Position numbers and translations under genes: made by a program. Positions 16,972-25,528 of a stretch of 37,502 bases of DNA are shown here, one piece after another. The stretch lies in contig DAIDKK010000005.1 in assembly GCA_027450065.1 (NCBI GenBank), positions 1 to 37,502 on the forward strand, in the 5' to 3' direction. The number at the start of each line of letters is the position of its first letter. The stretch's first letter is position 1. Origin of the DNA: Candidatus Saccharimonadota bacterium. Its GTDB lineage: Bacteria; Patescibacteriota; Saccharimonadia; Saccharimonadales; UBA4665. Under the pieces are notes generated by a model, which worked only from the letters and a program-made list of their open reading frames with translations, was not told where the DNA came from and did not search any database.

Positions 16972-17531
16972 GTAACTAGCTTTGTAATTTGCACCTCTAA
17001 ATTGGCCTCGGTGCCTTCGTTGAGTATTGTCCTGTCGCACAGGTCCTTAACGGCTGACATATTGAGTGTGGCTGCATCACCAGAGGGGTGCATTTCAGCT
17101 TCTTCTTCGGCCAGGAATTGCTCATAGGTTTTCGTATCTTCGGTACCTCGTCCACGGTTGGCGGATTGAATGCGGTCATATCGGACACGTGGATCTGCAT
17201 CAACCCACACCATACTGCCCCCTAGCTCGTGCACCCGCTCATTTTCGCCGGGGTTCCGTACGCTTGCAACGGCCATTCCGGCGTAGTGAGCGGCTCGGCG
17301 TTCATACGCTTCCATGGCTTTATCTATCAGCACACCAAGGCCGCCCTCACGGCGCCATTCGGCACTAATAGCTCGCAAATGCTCACGTTCTACGGGCAAG
17401 CCTCTGCGGCGACATTCAGCACGCAGCAAATCAGAGACAGAAATGAATAAAAAACCGTGTTTTTCCGCTAACATATGCCCCACGGTATCTTTTCCGCTAC
17501 CGTTCGTGCCCGCAATGCCTATAAGTTTCAT
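16968..17531 (-). CDS. P-loop nucleotide/dephospho-CoA kinase-like protein
   Basis: A 187-residue protein beginning MKLIGIAGTNGSGKDTVGHML, a Walker A loop (GTNGSGKD) at residues 8-15 typical of dephospho-CoA and deoxynucleoside monophosphate kinases. The central part (FISVSDLLRAECRRRGLPVEREHLR) and the LID-like stretch with several Arg (DADPRVRYDRIQSANRGRGTE) fit the NMP-kinase fold. It may be the dephospho-CoA kinase, but the CoaE signature is not complete, so a nucleotide kinase is equally possible. A longer ATG start at 17597 is open; the TACAAT hexamer seven bases before 17531 and the family N terminus favour the shorter form. Confidence 0.85.
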   Translation of the reverse strand: MKLIGIAGTNGSGKDTVGHMLAEKHGFLFISVSDLLRAECRRRGLPVEREHLRAISAEWRREGGLGVLIDKAMEAYERRAAHYAGMAVASVRNPGENERVHELGGSMVWVDADPRVRYDRIQSANRGRGTEDTKTYEQFLAEEEAEMHPSGDAATLNMSAVKDLCDRTILNEGTEANLEVQITKLVT

Positions 17532-17538
17532 CCCTGCC

Positions 17539-17544
17539 ATTGTA
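17539..17544 (-). promoter_or_regulatory. -10 hexamer of the kinase gene
   Basis: TACAAT on the minus strand ends seven bases before the ATG at 17531. Confidence 0.5.
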
Positions 17545-17607
17545 GCAGAATATACCGAGCAGACCGCAAACAGTGATTCTACACTCGGCAGAACCAACCA
17601 AAAAGTT

Positions 17608-17613
17608 TACAAT
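17608..17613 (+). promoter_or_regulatory. -10 hexamer of the MprF-like gene
   Basis: TACAAT ends nine bases before the ATG at 17623; no Shine-Dalgarno is present. The same 90-base gap also holds the divergent kinase promoter. Confidence 0.5.
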
Positions 17614-17622
17614 TACTATGTA

Positions 17623-19908
17623 ATGACAAAATTTCGGTTATCCTTCCCTGACCCTTACGGTCTTCTCGTTTTCTTAGTTGGAATACTAGTACTCATGGAG
17701 GTGTTCATGCGACACATACCTGAGCGACTTGAGTCGGTGATAGCCTTTATCCCAGAAAGTACCGGTCGGCGAGTACTATTTGTTATAGGCATTCTCTTTA
17801 TTTATCTATCCGAACAAATAAGCAGACGTAAACAAAATGCTTGGCGTATTGTCGTAGCTGCGCTTACCGTTCTTATACTATTGACCTTGGCGCGTCGATT
17901 TGCCCCGATACAACTCATTAGTTACGGCGCGGTGCTTAGCTTATTCATGCTAGAACGAAAAAGTTTTGTCGTCCGTAGCGACACCATTAGTTTACGGCGG
18001 GGGTTATACATCGCAGCTTTACAGCTATTCGGAGCGATGATTATCGTTGGTTTCATATTTTTGGTGCTTGACCAGCGAGAGTTTGGACGTCACATCACCA
18101 CGCTACAAACGCTCCACCTTACCACTGATGCCTTACTTGGGAAGCCACTACCCAACTATGTTGGCCCCACGCGTTACGATGATGCGCTCATTGATATGCT
18201 TCGGCTTACAGGGGTGTTAAGTGCCTTGCTCGTTGTTAGTAATCTATTCCGCCCGCTGCGGCTGCGTGGTAGCTCATCCCACCAGAATCATATCCGTGCC
18301 CAAGCAAGCCTTACTGCCCACGGCATGAGTTCAGAGGACTTCTTTAAGCTCTACCCAGCAGACAAACACTACTTTTTCTATGAAGAGAGCTTTGTCGCCT
18401 ACGCTGTACGAGGTGGTACCGCACTTATCCTCGATGGCGTCTGTGCGACAGTAAGTGATGCTCCTGCCTTACGATCCGCGTTTTTGGAACACTGCAAGCG
18501 CAATGGTTGGCAGATTGCGGTAATACATAGCGACGAAACAGAGACATTAGCTTGGGCTCAGCTCGGCTTAGATTATCTACAAATCGGGAGCGAGGCAATT
18601 ATTGATAGCCAGGAATTCGTTGACGAGACCATGGGCAGCAAGCATTTTCGCTATGTGCGGAATCGAGCCGCAAAGGAGGGGCTACATGTAGAGTGGTGGC
18701 AGCCACCCCTCTCCGTCACACAGTTAGCCAAACTTGAGCATATATCAAATGCCTGGCTCGACAGTGGTCGTCAAGAGTATACCTTTATTATGGGGCCGTT
18801 TAGCTATGAGTACTTGCATGATTGCCGTGTCGCAGTACTGTATGATGATAGCCAAACGGCCATTGCTTACGTAAACTTGCTCCCTCTATACGGCCATACT
18901 AACACTGCCAGCATAGACCATATGCGTTCTCTGCCAGATACTTCGAGCGTTGCGATGCACTTCCTTCTGCAAAACTGCATAGAAAAAACATTGAGTGAAG
19001 GAAATCCAGAGTTCAATTTGGGCTTTGTACCACTCGCTAAACTTGAGACCGAATCACCGAAGCTCACGAACCGTCTTATGGCAGTACTGCGGCGAGTTGG
19101 CAGCCGTTTTTATTCTTCGTACGGGCTCGAGCAATTCAAAGGTAAATTTGAGCCTGATTGGTCACCCCGCTATTTGGCATACCAGGGGGGGGTCAGGCAG
19201 CTACCAGTAACCATCACTGCCTTGCGTCAAATTATCACCTATCACGGCGGTAAAAGACGACGATGGAGCTGGCCGCTCATACTACTCGCAGTTGCATCGT
19301 TTCTATATGCATCATTCCCTCTTGCAACCTTCATGAACCCTCGCTATGCCTGGCATGGGCTTGCGAGTGCCCTTGGGGGTGATGGGCAGCCATATGCTTG
19401 GTTTTTCAATGGTGCAGACGTAGTCTCAGGCTTTTTGGCTATTGCGGCTCTCTTATGGCTCTTTAAGACAAAACGACCGAAAGATAGCTACATCCGTACA
19501 GCACTAACATTCGCCCTGATAAGCGTCACAGGCGCCATCGTTGCCGCACTAATTCCACTCCCCCACGGTAGTTCTGCGCTCGAAGGTCGCCTCAGCCTTA
19601 AGATACTTACCCATCCAACAATCGTTGCCCATGGTATAGCGAGTTTCCTGAATAGCTTTGCCTTCGTGATTGCAGCAGTATTGTGGGTTGTCTATTGGCT
19701 CAACAAGAAGTTGTTCGGGTGGCGCATAGTCTTGGCTGGATGCATTGTACTCTTCAGTACAATTGGGTATGTTGTTGGTCAGCTTATACCCGGTTGGTCT
19801 GGCAGTATTCAGCGCGTCTTCATATTGCTCTATGGCGTTTGGTACGTTGTATTTGCCTACGATCTTATTAGGCTTCATTCTCGTCACCGCACCCCAACTC
19901 AGCCATAG
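17623..19908 (+). CDS. MprF-like lysyl-phosphatidylglycerol-synthase-type protein with extra C-terminal membrane domain
   Basis: The 761-residue protein has three parts. Residues about 12-210 hold six likely membrane helices. Residues about 235-545 form a DUF2156 domain, the catalytic part of MprF that moves an aminoacyl group from tRNA to a lipid: FVAYAVRGGTALILDG, FRYVRNRAAKEGL, FNLGFVPLAK, and GLEQFKGKFEPDWSPRYLAY, the last a clear MprF signature. Residues about 547-755 hold six more helices that resemble a DUF998-type membrane protein (GGDGQPYAWFFNGADVVSGF). Bacterial MprF normally has its membrane domain only at the N terminus. Aminoacylated lipids would reduce surface negative charge. 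Activity and aminoacyl donor are inference; the DUF998 call is by eye. Confidence 0.85.
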   Translation: MTKFRLSFPDPYGLLVFLVGILVLMEVFMRHIPERLESVIAFIPESTGRRVLFVIGILFIYLSEQISRRKQNAWRIVVAALTVLILLTLARRFAPIQLISYGAVLSLFMLERKSFVVRSDTISLRRGLYIAALQLFGAMIIVGFIFLVLDQREFGRHITTLQTLHLTTDALLGKPLPNYVGPTRYDDALIDMLRLTGVLSALLVVSNLFRPLRLRGSSSHQNHIRAQASLTAHGMSSEDFFKLYPADKHYFFYEESFVAYAVRGGTALILDGVCATVSDAPALRSAFLEHCKRNGWQIAVIHSDETETLAWAQLGLDYLQIGSEAIIDSQEFVDETMGSKHFRYVRNRAAKEGLHVEWWQPPLSVTQLAKLEHISNAWLDSGRQEYTFIMGPFSYEYLHDCRVAVLYDDSQTAIAYVNLLPLYGHTNTASIDHMRSLPDTSSVAMHFLLQNCIEKTLSEGNPEFNLGFVPLAKLETESPKLTNRLMAVLRRVGSRFYSSYGLEQFKGKFEPDWSPRYLAYQGGVRQLPVTITALRQIITYHGGKRRRWSWPLILLAVASFLYASFPLATFMNPRYAWHGLASALGGDGQPYAWFFNGADVVSGFLAIAALLWLFKTKRPKDSYIRTALTFALISVTGAIVAALIPLPHGSSALEGRLSLKILTHPTIVAHGIASFLNSFAFVIAAVLWVVYWLNKKLFGWRIVLAGCIVLFSTIGYVVGQLIPGWSGSIQRVFILLYGVWYVVFAYDLIRLHSRHRTPTQP

Positions 19909-19986
19909 CCCCATACACCGTATAAGCTTGTTCAGCCCGTAGTACCACTCCCTTCGAAGCGATCTAAGGATATGAGTCATTGGAAT

Positions 19987-20014
19987 ACGTGCCCTACGCA
20001 AGCGTAGGGCACGT
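19987..20014. repeat. Perfect 13-bp inverted repeat 3' of rpoD
   Basis: ACGTGCCCTACGC and GCGTAGGGCACGT are separated by only two bases. It lies between the converging MprF-like and rpoD genes, but no T-tract follows on either strand, so it is not a standard terminator. Next to it (about 20040-20075) the minus strand reads TTCTGAGCGAACTCAACGAT, like the TTCTGAGCGAA intergenic repeats seen in many genomes. Confidence 0.7.
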
Positions 20015-20089
20015 CAGGCTTCGCCGAAATCAAAACACAGATACAGAAAATCGTTGAGTTCGCTCAGAATAACAAAGGGAATGTAAGTT

Positions 20090-21205
20090 CTACTTGATGT
20101 AGTCGTGCAGCTTGCGCGCATCTTTATGCTTACGCAGCTTTGCAAGTGCTTTAGCCTCAATTTGTCGAATGCGCTCACGGGTCACACTAAATTCTTGGCC
20201 GACTTCCTCGAGCGTATGCTGTTTACCATCTTCTAACCCAAAGCGAAGTTTCAAAATCTTTTGCTCACGTTCAGTCAACGCACCAAGCATATCCTTGACC
20301 TGCTCTTTCAGAAGCTGACCGGTCGCTGATTCTTCTGGAGTAATCGTGTCCTCGTCTTCAATAAAATCGGATAGAACTGACTCTTCTTCGTCATCGCGAA
20401 TTGAAGCATCAAGGCTGGAAATATCCTGCTTAATCTTCATGATGTGCTCGACTTTTACTTCGTCGATTTCCATTTCCTTAGCAATTTCAGCATTGGTTGG
20501 CTCGCGGTTAAATTCCTGCGTTAAACGGCGCTGCGTCCGAAGTAATTTATTAATAGTCTCGACCATATGCACCGGAATACGAATCGTACGGGCTTGGTCA
20601 GCAATCGCACGGGTGATTGCTTGGCGAATCCACCAGGTTGCATAGGTACTAAATTTAAAGCCTTTATCTGGATCGAATTTCTCGACAGCACGTAGTAACC
20701 CGGTGTTGCCCTCTTGGATGAGGTCAAGTAAGTCAAGTCCACGGCCAACATAGCGCTTGGCAATCGAAACAACGAGGCGCATGTTTGCTTCAGCCATCTG
20801 ATCCTTGGCCTCTTTTTCGCCAGCTACAACACGCTGGGCAAGCGCCAATTCCTCTTCTGCATTTAGGAGCGGAATCTTACCGATTTCACGCAAATATAGC
20901 CGGACCGAGTCATCAGCAATATCATCGAGGTAGGTTTGATCCTCGAGTATAATCTCTTCCTCATCTTCGATGAGCCACTCATCACTTAAGTCGGATGGTG
21001 CTGGTTCTTCGGGTATGGTTATATCAATGCCCAGCTCCGTTAGCTCAGCGTACAGCGCGTCAAGAACTTCGACGTTCTCGGGCGTATCGGCAATTTTGGC
21101 GAAGATCTGCTTCGAATCAATCTTCTTCGTCTTTTTTGCCTCTTCAAGTAACTCTTGCTTGGCTTGTTCTAATTTATCCTTGGGTTCATCTTTCTTCAGC
21201 GCCAC
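20090..21205 (-). CDS. rpoD: RNA polymerase primary sigma factor
   Basis: About 371 residues. Region 1.2 starts [17 protein letters not shown]; region 2 has the core and -10 binding helices ([41 protein letters not shown]); region 3 has [13 protein letters not shown]; region 4.2 has [28 protein letters not shown]. Region 1.1 is short and acidic. All determinants of the primary sigma factor are present, so it should read ordinary TTGACA/TATAAT promoters, as seen in this window. The start is uncertain: GTG at 21205 has AAGGG seven bases upstream; ATG at 21211 is too close to it. Either overlaps the dnaG 3' end by 20-26 bases, giving a dnaG-rpoD operon as in many bacteria. Confidence 0.95.
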   Translation of the reverse strand: MALKKDEPKDKLEQAKQELLEEAKKTKKIDSKQIFAKIADTPENVEVLDALYAELTELGIDITIPEEPAPSDLSDEWLIEDEEEIILEDQTYLDDIADDSVRLYLREIGKIPLLNAEEELALAQRVVAGEKEAKDQMAEANMRLVVSIAKRYVGRGLDLLDLIQEGNTGLLRAVEKFDPDKGFKFSTYATWWIRQAITRAIADQARTIRIPVHMVETINKLLRTQRRLTQEFNREPTNAEIAKEMEIDEVKVEHIMKIKQDISSLDASIRDDEEESVLSDFIEDEDTITPEESATGQLLKEQVKDMLGALTEREQKILKLRFGLEDGKQHTLEEVGQEFSVTRERIRQIEAKALAKLRKHKDARKLHDYIK

Positions 21206-22976
21206 TCTCATTCCCTTCTTGTTCAGTGCGTAATAATTTGTCGAGGTCACGAACGCGTGCAAGCAGCTGTTCGGCCTCTTTTGCTTCTGCTGTTTGTAGT
21301 TGCTGGGCTAGTACCCGTTTCTGGATTCTCACATACTGGTTTACCAGGCTGACCTTTAGTCGCTGAGTCTCGTTGTCGAGTTCAAGCGGATCAACATCTT
21401 GGTACAGCGTCTCATAGACTAATGCCAATATTTTACCATACTCGGCAATCTTTTTCACCTGTTTGCTATCTTTTCCGTCAAAATCTGGATGCTCGGCTAA
21501 GAACTCAAAAACTTCCCGATTTTGAGGACTATCAAACATTTCGGGGTCTAGGGCATACAAATGGCTCCGTAACCTGGGCAGCAGTAAGGTGAGGGCCATC
21601 AAATGCTCCTCGGTTTTGAACTTATCTACCATGGCTTTGTCGATAACCTTCGCGCTAGCAGTTTGTGCAATCTGTCGGCGTCGCACTGGCGCGGTCTCGT
21701 CTGCCGTATGCTGCAGTTTATCCTGCAGCGCATCCTTGCTCACCTCCAGCAAGCCAGCGAGCCGACCAATGTAATGATCTTGCTCAACCTTATCGGGCAA
21801 TTGGCGTACCACTCGTAGCACCACATCACTCAATGTTCGTTTACCCACTGCGGTCGATAAATCGAGCTCCTCGGTATAGCGATCTACCAGCCAATCGACG
21901 ACATAGAGCGGCTTTTCAATAATCTCTTTCCAGACCTTCACATCTTGCTTGATCAGTTCATCAGGGTCTTTACCTCTCGGTATAGTGATTATTTGAAGGC
22001 TCACGCCCGCCCTAGCGGCAACTGGAATTGCCCGCTCCGTGGCAGCAACACCAGCCTTATCGGCATCAAAACACAGTCGAATATCTCCGGTTAGGCGTGA
22101 GAGCGCCTTTAGGTGTGGTTCGGTCAGGGCTGTGCCAGCTGTAGCCACCACTTGTCGCACGCCGGCCTGGTGACTGGCAATAACATCCAGATTTCCTTCG
22201 GCTAGAACTGCAAATTTTGTTTTGCGAATCGCTTCTTTGGCATGATGGAGCCCAAACACGTGCCGACTCTTATCATAAATGGGCGTACTTGGTGTATTGA
22301 TGTACTTTGGCGCTTGCGGATTATCCTCCAGGAGTCGTGCGGTGAAGCCAATAATTCGCCCCTGGGCATCGGCCAGTGGAATCATGAGTCGACCGCGAAA
22401 CATATCCTGCACACCACCGCGGTAGCTCTTGCTCGTCAGTCCAGCGAGTTTCAATTCTGCCTCACTAAAACCTTTGCTTTTGAGAAAATCAACCAGTGCC
22501 GAGCCGTTATTTGGCGAATAGCCCAGCCGCCAGACCAGTGCCGTCTCCCGCGTAAACTGTCGCTTACCAAGCACATACTCATAGGCTAATTTACTCTTTT
22601 TGAAATGCTCCTGGTAAAACCGCGCTGCCAGCTCACTCGCCTCATATAGCCGCTCTTTTGTTTTACTACTTGGGCCACTGCCTGCCAGTTGCTTGTACTG
22701 CTCCAGGTCAAGGCCAGCACGACGCGCTAGAATAGCGAGCGCTTCTTTGAAGTCGACGCCTTCCATCTCTTGAATAAACGTAAATATATCACCACCCCGG
22801 CCACTACTAAAGTCGTGCCAGATTTGCTTCTCGGGGCTCACGACAAAGCTCGGCGTTTTCTCGCTCGAAAACGGGCTCAGGCCCTTCCAGGTCCGACCGG
22901 CACGCTTCAGCTGCACGTATTCACCGACGACATCCTCTATCGCCAGCTTCTCGCGTATGTCTTCCTTTGCATCCAT
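21186..22976 (-). CDS. dnaG: DNA primase with zinc ligands lost
   Basis: The 596-residue primase makes RNA primers for replication. The N-terminal CHC2 domain keeps its fold signature ([16 protein letters not shown], then [11 protein letters not shown]) but all four zinc ligands are replaced: Ser34, Ser37, Asp55 and Ser58 stand where Cys, His, Cys, Cys are expected. The catalytic core is intact: [19 protein letters not shown], the TOPRIM Glu in [15 protein letters not shown] and the acidic pair in [16 protein letters not shown]. The C-terminal helicase-binding domain (about 430-590) is present but divergent. GATACT lies eight bases before the ATG. It heads the dnaG-rpoD operon. Loss of the zinc site probably is fixed in this lineage, because the surrounding residues are well kept. 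Confidence 0.94.
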   Translation of the reverse strand: MDAKEDIREKLAIEDVVGEYVQLKRAGRTWKGLSPFSSEKTPSFVVSPEKQIWHDFSSGRGGDIFTFIQEMEGVDFKEALAILARRAGLDLEQYKQLAGSGPSSKTKERLYEASELAARFYQEHFKKSKLAYEYVLGKRQFTRETALVWRLGYSPNNGSALVDFLKSKGFSEAELKLAGLTSKSYRGGVQDMFRGRLMIPLADAQGRIIGFTARLLEDNPQAPKYINTPSTPIYDKSRHVFGLHHAKEAIRKTKFAVLAEGNLDVIASHQAGVRQVVATAGTALTEPHLKALSRLTGDIRLCFDADKAGVAATERAIPVAARAGVSLQIITIPRGKDPDELIKQDVKVWKEIIEKPLYVVDWLVDRYTEELDLSTAVGKRTLSDVVLRVVRQLPDKVEQDHYIGRLAGLLEVSKDALQDKLQHTADETAPVRRRQIAQTASAKVIDKAMVDKFKTEEHLMALTLLLPRLRSHLYALDPEMFDSPQNREVFEFLAEHPDFDGKDSKQVKKIAEYGKILALVYETLYQDVDPLELDNETQRLKVSLVNQYVRIQKRVLAQQLQTAEAKEAEQLLARVRDLDKLLRTEQEGNESGAEER

Positions 22977-23055
22977 TACCTATAAGTATCCGGCACTCTC
23001 CCGTAACTAGCAAGCATAAGCCACAGGGTGTATCAAGATCCTCAGGCCCAATAAA

Positions 23056-24195
23056 CTATGCAGCTGCCTCTGCTTTTTCTCTAAAATACTGCAGCATTTC
23101 ATATGAGTCTTTTAATTGTTTTTCGTCGGGGACCTCCCCTTCGGGCAATGAGGAGCGGAAGTGGCTGACGGTAGTTTGTTGTTCGCTCACATACTGCCAG
23201 GCCTCACGTGCCGCAAGCCTATAGTCATGAATGCCCGCATCTTCTATGCGTTGCTGAACAGCATCCGCCTCATCTCCGAATAATTTGCAGATTCTTTCCG
23301 TAAGATATTCCTGCGCATCGGCTATATTCTCTGGTAATAGCCGCTTGTCTTCCTCTGCGTACTGCGAAAGCAGTGTATCCACTAAACTCTTCTGTTGGGT
23401 CGCTTGTTCATCGGTCATGCCCAGATGCTTGGCTAGAGCTAAGCCTTCTCCGTCAGGTATTCCATTGGAGTCAGGTTTAATATTAGCGATTGCTTTAATC
23501 CACTCGGGTTTAAGCTGCAGGCCAACCAAAACTTCATCGCTTTCGCCGCGACCTTCTACTGCCGATACCGGGACATCCACGACCATAAACGTACTGCCAT
23601 ATCGAATAGCTTTATCGGGGTCAATAGATGTCGCTACAAAAGGCGATATGTCTTGAGTGGCCTGACCGCCAGGCGACGAGACATGCTGAAAGGCAAGTTC
23701 TTGTCGCAACGTACGTTCGGGATACCGTATCAAGGATTGGGCGATATCTTTTAGGCGGTATTCGTCGACGAACTTACGATCAGATTCACTCATATCGGCA
23801 GCCTCAACTGCAGCAATTAAGTCTTTGAAGCGACCTGATTTGATAAATAACTCAGTGGCACTATGCGCCCCCTCACTTTCTATCGTCGATTGGCCGGTCG
23901 TGTGGTTCGGTTTTTTTAATAAATATGCCCTTTGCTCTAATATTTCACTCGGCTGATGAGGACGAATTCCACGATAAAGCCTGACTGTTGGCTCTCGCAT
24001 ATCTTGATTCGAGCTATCGAGCAGTAACACGTCTTGTACGTGCGCCAATTCTGGATCTTGGTATATCTCCCCCCTCTCTACAAAGCTTGCCCGCATGCCC
24101 TTGGCTAAAAATTGCTGGGCGGCATCAAGCAGCAAGCCACTTGGCGACTCATTTTGCTCTCTGCTTGCAGGTAAAGGTAGGGTTTCTGCAGTCAT
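23056..24195 (-). CDS. Unknown cytoplasmic protein with possible ADP-ribosyltransferase fold
   Basis: A 379-residue soluble protein, no signal peptide. Three spaced motifs recall R-S-E class mono-ADP-ribosyltransferases: VRLYRGI (Arg75), SPFVATSIDPDKAIRYG (184-200, in the STS position) and ESDEVLVGLQLKP (Glu218/Glu221, in the ExE position), with VVDVPVSAVEG between the last two, as in that fold. The spacing is right for the family, but the middle motif has ATS instead of STS and the last is ExxE, so the call is tentative. The C-terminal 130 residues are helical and acidic. The gene has TATACT 19 bases before its ATG, an AT-rich leader and no Shine-Dalgarno. It lies alone between dnaG and a divergent anchored protein. 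Confidence 0.7.
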   Translation of the reverse strand: MTAETLPLPASREQNESPSGLLLDAAQQFLAKGMRASFVERGEIYQDPELAHVQDVLLLDSSNQDMREPTVRLYRGIRPHQPSEILEQRAYLLKKPNHTTGQSTIESEGAHSATELFIKSGRFKDLIAAVEAADMSESDRKFVDEYRLKDIAQSLIRYPERTLRQELAFQHVSSPGGQATQDISPFVATSIDPDKAIRYGSTFMVVDVPVSAVEGRGESDEVLVGLQLKPEWIKAIANIKPDSNGIPDGEGLALAKHLGMTDEQATQQKSLVDTLLSQYAEEDKRLLPENIADAQEYLTERICKLFGDEADAVQQRIEDAGIHDYRLAAREAWQYVSEQQTTVSHFRSSLPEGEVPDEKQLKDSYEMLQYFREKAEAAA

Positions 24196-24313
24196 ATTTA
24201 TTTTGGATTAACAGAGTATATTGTAGCACTTTTACGCTTCAGTGTCAATGCTATCTTGCCCTTGCCTTCCCAAAGCAGTAGCGGATTGCGTGAGAATTCG
24301 CTAAGATAACACT

Positions 24314-25066
24314 ATGAATCCAAACGAACCTAATTTCGGTCAGCTTCCGCCGACACCCACGCCTCAACAGCCTATTATTCCACAGCAAAATGCTACCGGC
24401 CAATATGAGGTCGTACCACCGCTGTACCCTTCTGCAGCCACAGCTCCCAATAATGGCCATAACCCCTACGAATTCATCATATCCCCAAGTACCAAGCCGA
24501 AACGCCTAGGGTTTAGTCTTGGTAGCTCAAAGAATTCAGCCTCAAAACTACTGTTTATTGTGGCGGGGGCTGGTATTCTCGTCATTATTCTTGGCGTTAT
24601 CATCACTTCTTTCTTGCCCAAAAACAGCTCAACCCAAAACCTAACCACCATTGCCCAGCAGCAGCAAGAACTTATGCGCGTAGCTTCCCAAGGTGAGCGA
24701 CAAACAACAAGCGAGACAACTCAGGGGCTCGCATATACTATCGATCTCAGTATTGGCACTGACCAGACCCAAGTACTTGCCTACCTAGGCAAACACAATA
24801 CGAAACTCTCAGTCAAACAGCTGAGCCTGACGCAAGACAAAAGCACAGACGCGACCCTCACTGCAGCGCAAGCCAGCAGCACGTTCGATAGTGCGTTTGC
24901 AGAAGTTATGACCAGCCAACTCCAGACATATCTGTCTGATTTGCAAAAAGCCTACAACAATACGAGCAAGACAGATCTCAAACAGATCCTTAGCGTCAGC
25001 TATTCATCTGGAAAAAAACTACTGGGCGAAGCTCAGACAATCCAAGCCCAAGCGCAATCTCAGTGA
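24314..25066 (+). CDS. Single-pass membrane protein with proline-rich cytoplasmic N terminus
   Basis: I do not recognise the family. The 250-residue product has a proline/glutamine-rich stretch (about 1-60, PPTPTPQQPIIPQQ), then basic residues, one membrane helix (about 83-107, LLFIVAGAGILVIILGVIITSFL) and an outer domain of about 140 residues that is rich in Gln, Ser and Thr and mostly helical. This architecture is common among uncharacterised Saccharibacteria envelope proteins. TAAGAT ends six bases before the ATG. The 3' end is followed by two hairpins before the converging yjbR gene. Confidence 0.75.
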   Translation: MNPNEPNFGQLPPTPTPQQPIIPQQNATGQYEVVPPLYPSAATAPNNGHNPYEFIISPSTKPKRLGFSLGSSKNSASKLLFIVAGAGILVIILGVIITSFLPKNSSTQNLTTIAQQQQELMRVASQGERQTTSETTQGLAYTIDLSIGTDQTQVLAYLGKHNTKLSVKQLSLTQDKSTDATLTAAQASSTFDSAFAEVMTSQLQTYLSDLQKAYNNTSKTDLKQILSVSYSSGKKLLGEAQTIQAQAQSQ

Positions 25067-25111
25067 GCAGTGACAACTAGTCGTAGTCATGGCCAATATA
25101 AGCTTCGACTT

Positions 25112-25167
25112 CTGAGGAAAACCAAGTTTTTTCCTCAGCGCGCCAGCAAAAAAGATGCGATTTTTTG
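25112..25167. terminator. Two consecutive terminator hairpins between converging genes
   Basis: The first hairpin pairs CTGAGGAAAA (25112-25121) with TTTTCCTCAG (25129-25138). The second pairs CAAAAAA (25147-25153) with TTTTTTG (25161-25167). Each offers T-rich 3' arms, so they could end the anchored-protein mRNA on the plus strand and the capA-yjbR mRNA on the minus strand. Confidence 0.65.
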
Positions 25168-25189
25168 TCGGGCTACTTTTTGTATATTT

Positions 25190-25519
25190 TCAGTCTACTC
25201 TCTGCTCACGTACCAAATCATATGAATGTCTAATCAGCGCTTCCACTTCTTCCCATGGTAATTCGCCAGATAGTACCAGAGTATTCCAGTGTTTTTTATT
25301 CAAGTGGTATCCTGGCATAACGGTAGTATATTTTTCTCGCAAGACGAGGGACAGCTGTGGATCGCACTTGAGGCTCAAATTGACCGGCTCTTTCCCTTCG
25401 GCAATCAGTGCAAACATATGCTCGCCCACCTTATATACCGCTACGTCCTCACCAAACGGATAATCTAGCTTGGCATTTGGCAGACTCAAGATATAGGTTT
25501 CGACCTCCTTGTGTGTCAT
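25190..25519 (-). CDS. MmcQ/YjbR family protein
   Basis: A 109-residue protein with the family pattern: an N-terminal helix, LPNAKLDYPFGEDVAVYKVGEHMFALI, NLSLKCDPQLSLVLREKYTTVMPGYHLNKKHWNTLVL, and a final helix WEEVEALIRHSYDLV. The fold (double-wing, CyaY-like) is often called DNA-binding, but the biological role is unknown. It follows capA by nine bases on the same strand. A TAAACT hexamer six bases before its ATG overlaps the capA stop and might give it a separate start. Confidence 0.9.
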   Translation of the reverse strand: MTHKEVETYILSLPNAKLDYPFGEDVAVYKVGEHMFALIAEGKEPVNLSLKCDPQLSLVLREKYTTVMPGYHLNKKHWNTLVLSGELPWEEVEALIRHSYDLVREQRVD

Positions 25520-25528
25520 TGCCCTAGT

